From: Aeriscardovia sp040773385 | GTDB taxonomy: Bacteria > Actinomycetota > Actinomycetes > Actinomycetales > Bifidobacteriaceae | Assembly (NCBI GenBank): GCA_040773385.1 | Contig: JAXGWH010000047.1 | Coordinates: 1 to 9,317 of the forward strand | Length of the DNA: 9,317 bases | Direction: 5' to 3' | Part shown: positions 1 to 6,871 of the stretch, in pieces | Position numbering within the stretch: position 1 is the first letter of the stretch | How the letters are laid out: the number at the start of each line of letters is the position of its first letter | Notes under the pieces: generated by a model | What the model was told of the DNA's origin: nothing | The model's database searches: none | Seen by the model: only the letters and a program-made list of their open reading frames with translations | Position numbers and translations under genes: made by a program

Positions 1-673
1 CCCCGCCGGGCATGTCGCCCGCCTTCAGATGTGACAGTGCCTTCGCGCACGTCTTCACAAACGCGTCGTTCCAGCGCACCGCATCGGCGAGCGCCTCCTC
101 GAAGGTCGGGCGGTCCTCGTCAATCATGTAGCTGAGGATCTGCGAGGAAAGCGCGAGGATCTGCTCCACGAGGTCGCCATACCCGCCGATCTCATGGACC
201 ACGCCGGGCAGGAGCGGGTCCGGCGCGGCGGACGCGGCGAGGATGTCGTCCATCCTGTCCTCCACGACGCGCCCGGCGAGCTCACGCAGACCCGCCTGGC
301 TGAGCGGCTGCGTCTGCGGGTCAATGCCGATGAGCAGCCCGTAGTCGCGCACGATCTGCTGGAAGAAGGCGTCATAGGTGGAGATGTGCGGACGGGAGGC
401 GAGGGCCGGCCCGGCCGCATCGCGTTCCTCCACGGCATCGCGCACACGTCGGTCAAGCTCGCCCGCCGCCTTGGTGGTGAAGGTGAGGCCGAGGACCGAG
501 CCGGGATCGACCGGCCGGCCGCCGTCGTCCTTCCCCTCCCGCAGCAGGTGGAGGATGCGTTGCGTCATGGTGAACGTCTTGCCCGAGCCGGCGCCCGCGA
601 CGATGAGGATGTCAGAATCCGCGGGGATGTCGTCGATGATGCGTTTCTGTTCGGATGTGTAGGTGAGGGCCAT
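1..673 (-). CDS. UvrD/Rep-family helicase, AdnB-like, N-terminal part (runs off left edge)
   Basis: This is a superfamily 1 ATP-dependent DNA helicase, probably the lead motor-nuclease subunit of an AdnAB-type complex that resects DNA double-strand breaks. The start is the ATG at 673-671 (MALTYTSEQK), supported by a strong Shine-Dalgarno site; 224 codons are visible before the window ends. Visible motifs, in order, are a Q-motif-like TSEQ (Q9), Walker A AGAGSGKT (residues 26-33, with the catalytic Lys32), motif Ia LTFTTKAAGEL (63-73) and motif Ib STYDAFF (98-104). These are close to the UvrD/PcrA consensus, so this motor looks active. Walker B, the later motifs and any C-terminal nuclease lie outside the window. 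The start overlaps the stop of the upstream AdnA-like gene by one base, implying translational coupling and equimolar synthesis. The AdnB assignment rests on gene order and the paired neighbour; a stand-alone UvrD/PcrA helicase is not excluded by the visible part. Confidence 0.85.
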   Translation of the reverse strand, partial: MALTYTSEQKRIIDDIPADSDILIVAGAGSGKTFTMTQRILHLLREGKDDGGRPVDPGSVLGLTFTTKAAGELDRRVRDAVEERDAAGPALASRPHISTYDAFFQQIVRDYGLLIGIDPQTQPLSQAGLRELAGRVVEDRMDDILAASAAPDPLLPGVVHEIGGYGDLVEQILALSSQILSYMIDEDRPTFEEALADAVRWNDAFVKTCAKALSHLKAGDMPGG

Positions 674-3600
674 CAGCGTTCCTCCTCTGTCGGCAGGGTC
701 AGCGTGCCGTCCGATCCGAGCACGGGACGGTCGGCGTGGAGATGCCCGTAGACCGTGCAGGACTCGTCCGGCCATTGTGGGCAGATCTCCTTGTAGCGCG
801 TGAAGTCATCACCGTGCCGGGACGGATAGACGCCGGTCTTCAGGCAGGCGCCGGCATAGAACACGCGGGAGATCATCGCAAGATCCCAGGGCAGCAGGTC
901 GCATCCGGCCTTGTCGCGCTCCTCCTTGGTGAGCGTGACGGGTGAGCCGGCGCGGCCAGAGTCGGTGAGGAGGCCCAGGATCCGTGGCAGGAGCACCGAC
1001 GACTGGTCGTCGATCGCCGAGTGGTCCATCTGTCCCAGTTTGTCCGTGAACAGCCGGGAGAAGGTGGGGTAGTTCGGCCGCGGTGCGTAGACGGTGTTGA
1101 GATGCCCGTCCGCGAACAGCGGCGGCTGGTAGCCCAGCTCCGCGACGTGCTGGGCGACGGCCGGCCCGTCATCGTCGCGCAGCAGGAAGAGCATGGACCG
1201 GTCGATCACCGGCCGGTCGCCGGGTTCGTGCGAGAAGGCGAGGCCGAGCTGGTAGCAGACAAGCTGCAGGTCCGAGAAGGAGCGAAGCTTCGTCTTGCCG
1301 GTCTTCCAGTCGATGATGTCCCAGACGTCCCCGCGGTGTTCGAGCCGGTCGATGCGCGCGTTCAGGCGCAGCCGCAGATCCTCGGGCGTGCCCTGGGGGA
1401 ATCCGCCCGCGAGCCAGCTGAGGACGACGAACAGCTCGTGGTCACTGACCTCCTCAAGGCCGGGGGTACGGCGGACATAGTCCCCGATGTCATGCACGCC
1501 GAACTGTGCGTTGACCGGTACCTCGGCGGACACCCCGCTGAGACTTCCGACACCGTCCACTGAGGCCAATTCGGCGTTTTTTGTGCGCTTGGTGTCTTTC
1601 GTCGAGCATCCGCCGTAGCCCGGGTCCCGACTGTCGACAAAATAGGCGGCCATGTGCGTGAGCATGCTGTCGGCCGCCGCGTTGCCCGAGGCCATGCGGA
1701 ACGACTGGTCAAGGTCGGAAAATTGCGGTGCCTGCGCGGCCAGTCTGTCATACTGCGACCGCAGCACGGTGAGCACCCCCTCCCGGGAGAGTGCGGGGTC
1801 GCGGTCAATGCCCTCGTCGGTGGCCCATTGCGCCACCTCATGGATGACCGCGCCGAGGCTGCGGTCCGCGTCGGTGGGCTGCGGGCCGGCGAAGCGGTGG
1901 TCGAGCGACCAGCACAACGGGCATTTCCAGATCGAATCGACAGCGGAAGGCGAGAGCGGCACGGCCCCCTGAACATCCGGTGAGACGGATGGCGGCGTCG
2001 TGCCGGATGACGCCGGTGGGGCGTATGCACCAGACGGGATGGACGGTGCCGGACCGCGCTGTCGCAGCAGGCCGGCATTCCGTACGACGGTCACATCAAA
2101 ACCGTCGTCCCCTTCCTCAGACCGCCCCTGCCGCATGTCCCCGGACTCGCGATGGTCCAGTTCCTGCTCAGACTTCTGCGCGGAGGCGACGAACGCCCAG
2201 AAGGACGGATCGGCTGCCACCACGCCGGCATCGGCCAGCAGGTGCAATGCCCGCACCGCGTCATGGATGGTCTCCCCTGTCTTTGCCCCGCGCGGCCGTC
2301 CGTCGACCGTCATCTCCCGGCTGATCGCTCCGGCGAGCGCAAGCCTCGCGGCGACGGCCATCCCCTCCGGGTCGGCGTCTAGACCGCCCAGCCACGGCAG
2401 CCGCGCATCGGTGCCGGCCGGGTCGCGTCCGACCTTGGAATAACGGATGCCATCGGACACATACGTCAGGCAATCCCGGACGTCCGGGGAGACGGCCAGA
2501 CCGTTCCTCGTGAACAGCTCGGGCAGATAGGCGAAGAGGAAGTCCGAGGGGGTCTCCTGCTCGTTGTCGACCACTGAGACCACAGTCTGCACGTCGCCGC
2601 GCGTGAGGGCGACGAGGAGACTCTTTGATTCCGTGTAGAGCAGATCGAGCCGCTGGTCGCGGTCCTGCGCGGCGAGCAGCGTCGGCTCGTCGCCATCAGC
2701 GGACAGGCCACCAGAAAAAACGTCATCAGGCGATTCGCGTTCGGCTGCCGGACTGCCCCCCGCCGTCGTCCCGGACGGCAGCGCACGCGCCTTTCTCAGC
2801 CGCCCCCGCACGATGACGGCCGAGAGGCTCTGCCCGTCGAACAGCGCGTCGCGCGGCGAGAGGTTGGGCCAGGAACCATCCTGCACCGCGAGGATCCATA
2901 CATACTTCTTGTGCAGCGCCGCGGCACCGGCGGGGGTGGCGAGCACGACGGCGTCCGGACGGGGGGCGACGGACGCGAGCGAATCGGCCTCGATCTGCAA
3001 CCCCTCGATATCCGACAGGAAATCCTCCACGCCCTGACCGGACGGGGCCTGCTGGGCATGGGCGAACAGGCGGATCACCGCGTCAAGCCAGTCGTTGACG
3101 GCCCGACCGCGCGGTGTGGGCGACACGGCCTCCTCCTGCCAGCGTCGCGCCACACCGGTCGCGTCCCACACCTGCCAGAGCCGGGCATGGATGGTCGATG
3201 ACAGCCTGCCGGCATGCACCTTTTCCTGTGAGCATTTCCGGACGATCGCCACAAGCCGCAGGAGCTGCGCAAGATCCGGGTCGGTCGCCTGATCCGCAAC
3301 ACGGTCCTCCCCCGTCTCCGGGACAGTGGTATCCCCCGCGTCGCGGGTCGCCTCCGACGATGCCGATGCCCGGGATGCCTGCGAGAGCGCATGCCGCCTG
3401 TCCGCACGCGTCTGCCAGCGGGAGGCGGTGAGCCGGCGCAGCAGCGAGACGATGGCCTCACGGCAGTCCCCATCGCCCACGAGCAGCAGAACGAGCAGCT
3501 CATCGGCGCTCAGACGCCTGCCGGCATCAGCGTCGTCCCCCTCTCCGGAATCCGCCCGGAACACTTCGTCCACCAGCGCACGGGCGCTGTCGTCGCCCTG

Positions 3601-5520
3601 GTCGCGCAGCTTCTGCGCCTGCCCGCGGATCGCGGCGAACCGGTCGGTGCCATCGGCGGGATCGATGGCGGAGAGGGCGGAGAGCGCGTCAAAAGCGGAG
3701 GTGAGACGCTGCAGACGCACCGGGCGCGGATCCTCCCTTGCCGTGCCGACGCCTGTCCCCACGCCGAACAGCGGGGTCGCCAGCATGCGCAGCATCAGCG
3801 AGGCGATCCCGTCCGTGTCGAACGACTGGTCGGGCGCTTGGTCAGATGGCTGGTCGGGCGCCGTGCCGGATGCCTGGTCGGGCGCCGTGCCGGACAAGGG
3901 ATCCACCATGGTCCGGCCGTCTCCGGCCGGCGCGCCCTTCTCGGTCTTCTCCTGTTCCCGGCCGACGACCGAGGTGAGACGCAGCAGGCCGAGCAGACCG
4001 CGGATCACGGGGATCTCCTTGAGGGCGCGCGTGACCGACGAATAGGAGACCGGCACCCCCTGCTGTTCAAGGGCGCGCCCCGCCGAGCGCAGCGTGGCGT
4101 TGTCATGGGCGATCACCGCGCAGTCGCCGTAGCGCACGGTGCCGTCCTCCACGCGGCGGCGGATCTGCCAGACGAGATCCTCGTTCTCCTCCTCGTGGCT
4201 GCGGAACAGCCGCCCGACGAGCGTGCGGTCCGGCATGGCCTGTGCGGCGGCGAGCTTGCCCGGTCGCTTCGGCACGGGGATATCGGAGGGGGCGAGCACC
4301 GAGCCGATGGAGCGGGAGACGCGTGAGGCGACGGCCAGACGGTAGGTATCAACGGAGTTTTCCTCCGTCCCCGGGGCATCCAGACCCTGCACCAGGGTGA
4401 CGGCCATCGCCCCGAGGCCACCCTGAGCGGGCGGGGCCGTCTCCAGGCCGGTGAGCACCTCGGGATAGGCGCCGCGGAACGTCTGGACAGACTCGTCATC
4501 ACAGCCGGCCAGCACGAGCCGGGTGCCGGCCTTCGCCAGGGCACGGAGCAGCTCATACCCCGCGAGGGTGAGGTCCTGGCAATCGTCGACGACCACAAAC
4601 GACGGCACACGGCCGGCCGGGACATGGCCGAAGCGGACCGCCGCGCAGGCCCGCACGAGGATCTCCGAGCTGTCGACCCGGTACGGCCCGGAACCCGGTT
4701 TCCCGTCCGACCCGGCGAGACAATCCTGATATTCACGCCACAGCGCGGCCGCGAGATCCCACTCGTCCCCTTGCCGTGCGGTGACGGCAGGATCAGCCTC
4801 GGCCGCCCTCAGCGTCCCCTCCGTCAGCGACAGCTCGGCGAGGCGTGCGAACATATCGCGCAGCTCGGCAGTGAATGCCGGGGTCATCAGCGCCTCGAAC
4901 GCCGCGACCGTTCCGGCGTCGCCCGCGGAGGCAGAAGCGGCAATGGCAGAGGCGGAGGCAACGGAACTCCCCGTCGTCCCCTTTCCCTCATCACTCGTGA
5001 TTCCGGTGGTGCCATCGGCGGCCGCCCCTGCCGCCTGCCGCACGGCGAGATAGTGCCGGAGCAGATCGCAGGTCGGGCAGTCATCACCCACGCGGGCGTG
5101 GTGCAGATGCGCGCGCAGTATCGCGGAGATGACGGCCTCCTGCTCAGCGCCGTTGACGAGCTTCGGCTCGGACAGGCCCGCCGCACGGCGGGCGTCGCGC
5201 AGGAGGCGGAAGGCGAGCGCCGGCATGGTCTTGGCCGGCCGCTGCTCCCGTGTGGTGCCCAGCCGCCGGACAAGACGCTCGGAGATCTCGTCGGCATTTG
5301 TGCGATGCGAGCTGATGAGCACCGCCGCCCCGCGACGGACGGCATCCGCGAGATCGTCGTCCTCAAGCGCCCGCTCGCAGAGCGTCGATGTGCCGGAGCG
5401 CGGCGAGCCGTGGACGCGCAGGACATGCACCACGCGCCCGCCGTCATCAGCCAGATCCCCTGCCCGCAGCCGTGAGATGAGCGCGAGCGCGCCCTCCAGT
5501 GTCACCCTGCCATCAGTCAT
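673..5520 (-). CDS. AdnA-like UvrD-family motor-nuclease subunit with PD-(D/E)XK nuclease domain
   Basis: A 1615-residue protein, probably the AdnA partner of a heterodimeric break-resecting helicase-nuclease. Residues 1-1000 match the UvrD-like motor layout, but key residues differ. The Walker A equivalent is GSPRSGTS (38-45), with Thr44 where Lys is expected. Walker B is VVVDDCQD (309-316), with Asp313 in place of the catalytic Glu. Motif III is GCDDES..FRGA (339-351), lacking the usual GDxxQ. A VALTRG motif VI (970-975) and a WPNLSPRDAL block (884-893) remain. The C-terminal RecB-type nuclease keeps its residues: His1227 (LGAVIHEVA), Asp1391 (ARIDRLE), Asp1404 and Lys1406 (IIDWKTGK), Gln1419 and Tyr1423 (QLVCY). 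Cysteines at 1200, 1203, 1559, 1580 and 1588 may be remnants of an Fe-S site. As I recall, mycobacterial AdnA is about 1050 residues; the excess here sits in low-complexity inserts (about 165-205, 520-570, 705-750, 905-950, 1120-1190, 1300-1340). The start is ATG 5520, with AGGA seven bases upstream. AddB-like convergence is an alternative reading. Confidence 0.85.
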   Translation of the reverse strand: MTDGRVTLEGALALISRLRAGDLADDGGRVVHVLRVHGSPRSGTSTLCERALEDDDLADAVRRGAAVLISSHRTNADEISERLVRRLGTTREQRPAKTMPALAFRLLRDARRAAGLSEPKLVNGAEQEAVISAILRAHLHHARVGDDCPTCDLLRHYLAVRQAAGAAADGTTGITSDEGKGTTGSSVASASAIAASASAGDAGTVAAFEALMTPAFTAELRDMFARLAELSLTEGTLRAAEADPAVTARQGDEWDLAAALWREYQDCLAGSDGKPGSGPYRVDSSEILVRACAAVRFGHVPAGRVPSFVVVDDCQDLTLAGYELLRALAKAGTRLVLAGCDDESVQTFRGAYPEVLTGLETAPPAQGGLGAMAVTLVQGLDAPGTEENSVDTYRLAVASRVSRSIGSVLAPSDIPVPKRPGKLAAAQAMPDRTLVGRLFRSHEEENEDLVWQIRRRVEDGTVRYGDCAVIAHDNATLRSAGRALEQQGVPVSYSSVTRALKEIPVIRGLLGLLRLTSVVGREQEKTEKGAPAGDGRTMVDPLSGTAPDQASGTAPDQPSDQAPDQSFDTDGIASLMLRMLATPLFGVGTGVGTAREDPRPVRLQRLTSAFDALSALSAIDPADGTDRFAAIRGQAQKLRDQGDDSARALVDEVFRADSGEGDDADAGRRLSADELLVLLLVGDGDCREAIVSLLRRLTASRWQTRADRRHALSQASRASASSEATRDAGDTTVPETGEDRVADQATDPDLAQLLRLVAIVRKCSQEKVHAGRLSSTIHARLWQVWDATGVARRWQEEAVSPTPRGRAVNDWLDAVIRLFAHAQQAPSGQGVEDFLSDIEGLQIEADSLASVAPRPDAVVLATPAGAAALHKKYVWILAVQDGSWPNLSPRDALFDGQSLSAVIVRGRLRKARALPSGTTAGGSPAAERESPDDVFSGGLSADGDEPTLLAAQDRDQRLDLLYTESKSLLVALTRGDVQTVVSVVDNEQETPSDFLFAYLPELFTRNGLAVSPDVRDCLTYVSDGIRYSKVGRDPAGTDARLPWLGGLDADPEGMAVAARLALAGAISREMTVDGRPRGAKTGETIHDAVRALHLLADAGVVAADPSFWAFVASAQKSEQELDHRESGDMRQGRSEEGDDGFDVTVVRNAGLLRQRGPAPSIPSGAYAPPASSGTTPPSVSPDVQGAVPLSPSAVDSIWKCPLCWSLDHRFAGPQPTDADRSLGAVIHEVAQWATDEGIDRDPALSREGVLTVLRSQYDRLAAQAPQFSDLDQSFRMASGNAAADSMLTHMAAYFVDSRDPGYGGCSTKDTKRTKNAELASVDGVGSLSGVSAEVPVNAQFGVHDIGDYVRRTPGLEEVSDHELFVVLSWLAGGFPQGTPEDLRLRLNARIDRLEHRGDVWDIIDWKTGKTKLRSFSDLQLVCYQLGLAFSHEPGDRPVIDRSMLFLLRDDDGPAVAQHVAELGYQPPLFADGHLNTVYAPRPNYPTFSRLFTDKLGQMDHSAIDDQSSVLLPRILGLLTDSGRAGSPVTLTKEERDKAGCDLLPWDLAMISRVFYAGACLKTGVYPSRHGDDFTRYKEICPQWPDESCTVYGHLHADRPVLGSDGTLTLPTEEER
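679..686 (-). promoter_or_regulatory. Ribosome binding site of the AdnB-like helicase gene
   Basis: The minus strand reads AGGAGGAA followed by five bases (CGCTG) and then ATG. This is a near-perfect Shine-Dalgarno sequence at good spacing, placed inside the last codons of the upstream gene. It fixes the helicase start at 673 and gives it its own strong ribosome entry as well as possible coupling to the upstream stop. Confidence 0.8.
3826..3897. repeat. 24-base in-frame tandem repeat, about three copies, in the AdnA-like gene
   Basis: The plus-strand string CTGGTCGGGCG recurs at 3826, 3850 and 3874, a period of 24 bases. The last two copies are identical over 21 bases (3850-3870 and 3874-3894), while the first is diverged. 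On the coding strand the unit encodes eight residues of the type SGTAPDQA/SGTAPDQP/SDQAPDQS (about residues 543-566). It lies in a low-complexity linker inside the motor region. Copy-number change would keep the frame. Confidence 0.85.
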
Positions 5521-5641
5521 GCCTCCATCCTAAAGAGGTGCGGCGCACTCACCGTCCGGTTTTCCACAATCACCCGGCAAGGCCGATGGGAAGCCCATGC
5601 GCCGGTAGAGTGGTGGGAGACAGCAAGGAAAGGGGACGCGG
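5521..5641. promoter_or_regulatory. Divergent intergenic region between the AdnA-like gene and the hydrolase operon
   Basis: This is the only real non-coding gap in the window and must hold promoters for both divergent units unless they start inside genes. It contains TTTTCCACA at 5560-5568, which fits the DnaA-box consensus TTWTNCACA. It also contains an imperfect dyad at 5581-5603 (GGC, two mismatches, ATGGG, AAG loop, CCCAT, two mismatches, GCC). TAGAGT at 5606-5611 is a possible -10 for the plus strand, but no convincing -35 lies 16-18 bases upstream. On the minus strand TAGGAT ends seven bases before the ATG at 5520; it could be a -10 for a leaderless transcript or simply part of the ribosome site. 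No LexA-type GAAC-N4-GTTC site was seen. Confidence 0.5.
5625..5636 (+). promoter_or_regulatory. Ribosome binding site of the first hydrolase gene
   Basis: The purine-rich AAGGAAAGGGGA ends five bases before the ATG at 5642. It supports 5642 as the true start: the encoded MATLIDYVRG also aligns with the start of the downstream paralogue (MADLIDAVRQ). Reading frames that begin further upstream in the other phase are therefore not the native N-terminus. Confidence 0.65.
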
Positions 5642-5870
5642 ATGGCCACCCTCATCGATTATGTGCGCGGCACGCAGGAGACGTTCGCCGAGCGGCCCCT
5701 CGGCACGGCCGACTCGCTCGTGCTCGCCCAGCTCTCCTATCTGCACATGCCCCCGTGCGTCCCGCGGCTCCTCCTGCCTTCCGACGACGTGCGCGAGGTG
5801 TCGGACGTGCCCGCGCCGGCCGGTTTTCTGCCGCAGAGCCATCCGGGCGTCTGGCAGCGACACCGGCCCA

Positions 5871-5876
5871 CCCCCC
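5871..5876. repeat. Six-C homopolymer at the frameshift point
   Basis: Six consecutive C follow the A at 5870 within the context GGCCCA-CCCCCC-GTGCG. With five C, codons ACC CCC GTG CGT continue the native hydrolase frame; with six, the ribosome enters a frame that stops at 5993-5995. A run of five G follows at 5885-5889, making this stretch prone to slippage or base-calling error. Confidence 0.75.
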
Positions 5877-6857
5877 GTGCGTCTGGGGGACCTTTCCAAG
5901 GCGGAGTGGCTGGCACTGATGGGCGACAACGACAACCCGCGCTCCTCGATCCGCCGCCTGATGGAGACGGTGTTCGAGTCCCGTCGTTTCCGTGATGTGC
6001 TCGTCAGCAACGCGGTCGAGCCGGTCGACGTGCGCGAGCGCAACCGCTTCTCCGCCCTCACCTATGACCTCGGCGACGGCACGCTCTACATCGCCTTCCG
6101 CGGCACGGACGGCACGTTCGCCGGCTGGCACGAGGACTACCGCCTGCTCTTCACCTACCCGCCGCTTCCCAGCCAGGAGCAGGCCGCCCGCTATGCGCGG
6201 ACGGTGCTGGAGGGCTGGCGCGGCGCGGTCATCCTCGGCGGGCATTCGATGGGAGGCAACCTCGCCGCCTACACGGCCGCCTCCGCGCCCATCGACGTGC
6301 AGGGACGGATCCTCGCCGTCTACGAGCATGACTCCCCCGGCTTCATCCGCCCGTTCCTCGCCACGGCGGGCTTCCGGCGCATCCGCGGGCGCATCCACAA
6401 GACCGTGCCGGAATCCTCGATGATCGGCATGCTCTTCGACTCGGGCGTGGAGGAGACGATCGTCCGCTCCTCCGCGCACGGCATCGCCCAGCACCACATG
6501 ACCACCTGGCTGTTCGACAACGACACGCTCCGGCTGCAGGAGGGCACGCGCCTCAACCGCTATTCGAGCGCCTTCGCCCGGCTGATGAACGACTGGCGCG
6601 AGAACCTGAGCGTGGAGGAACGGCGGCGCTTCATCGATGACCTGTTCGACGCGCTCTACCAGACCGGCGTGCCGGACTTCCCCGGCCTCGTGCGGCACCG
6701 CCGAGAGGCGCTGCCCAAGTTCCGCGAGGCGATCCGCGCCTTCCCCGCCGACGAGCAGCAGCGTCTGCGCGACACCCTCGGCGTGCTTGTGCAGATCCTG
6801 CTCGGGCGCGCGCCGGGGAAGGTGGACGAGGAGCCCGAGCCTCATCTCCGACCGATG

Positions 6858-6862
6858 AAAGG
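6858..6862 (+). promoter_or_regulatory. Weak ribosome binding site of the second hydrolase gene
   Basis: AAAGG lies nine bases before the ATG at 6872. It is a modest site, and the start overlaps the preceding stop by one base (TGATG), so efficient translation probably depends on ribosomes finishing the upstream gene. A frameshift upstream would therefore be expected to lower expression of this gene. Confidence 0.45.
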
Positions 6863-6871
6863 CGAGCACTG

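Noticed and set aside
3391..4326. 311-codon open frame on the plus strand inside the AdnA-like gene
   Set aside because: Composition follows the complement of the real gene, no motif or ribosome site supports it, and the minus-strand frame is open through the whole region.
5581..5603. The intergenic dyad as a Rho-independent terminator
   Set aside because: No transcript enters the gap (both neighbours point outward), the stem is imperfect and there is no following T-run.
5499..5876. N-terminal extension of the hydrolase in the same frame as its main domain, starting at 5499
   Set aside because: The extension is Arg/Ser/Pro-rich shadow sequence and overlaps the start of the divergent gene. 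The native N-terminus is the other frame from 5642, as shown by the paralogue alignment and the ribosome site.
5652..6869. 405-codon open frame on the minus strand opposite the first hydrolase
   Set aside because: It is an antisense shadow typical of high-GC genes: its sequence is rich in Arg/Ala/Gly/Glu with no recognisable motif, and the plus strand holds clear family motifs.
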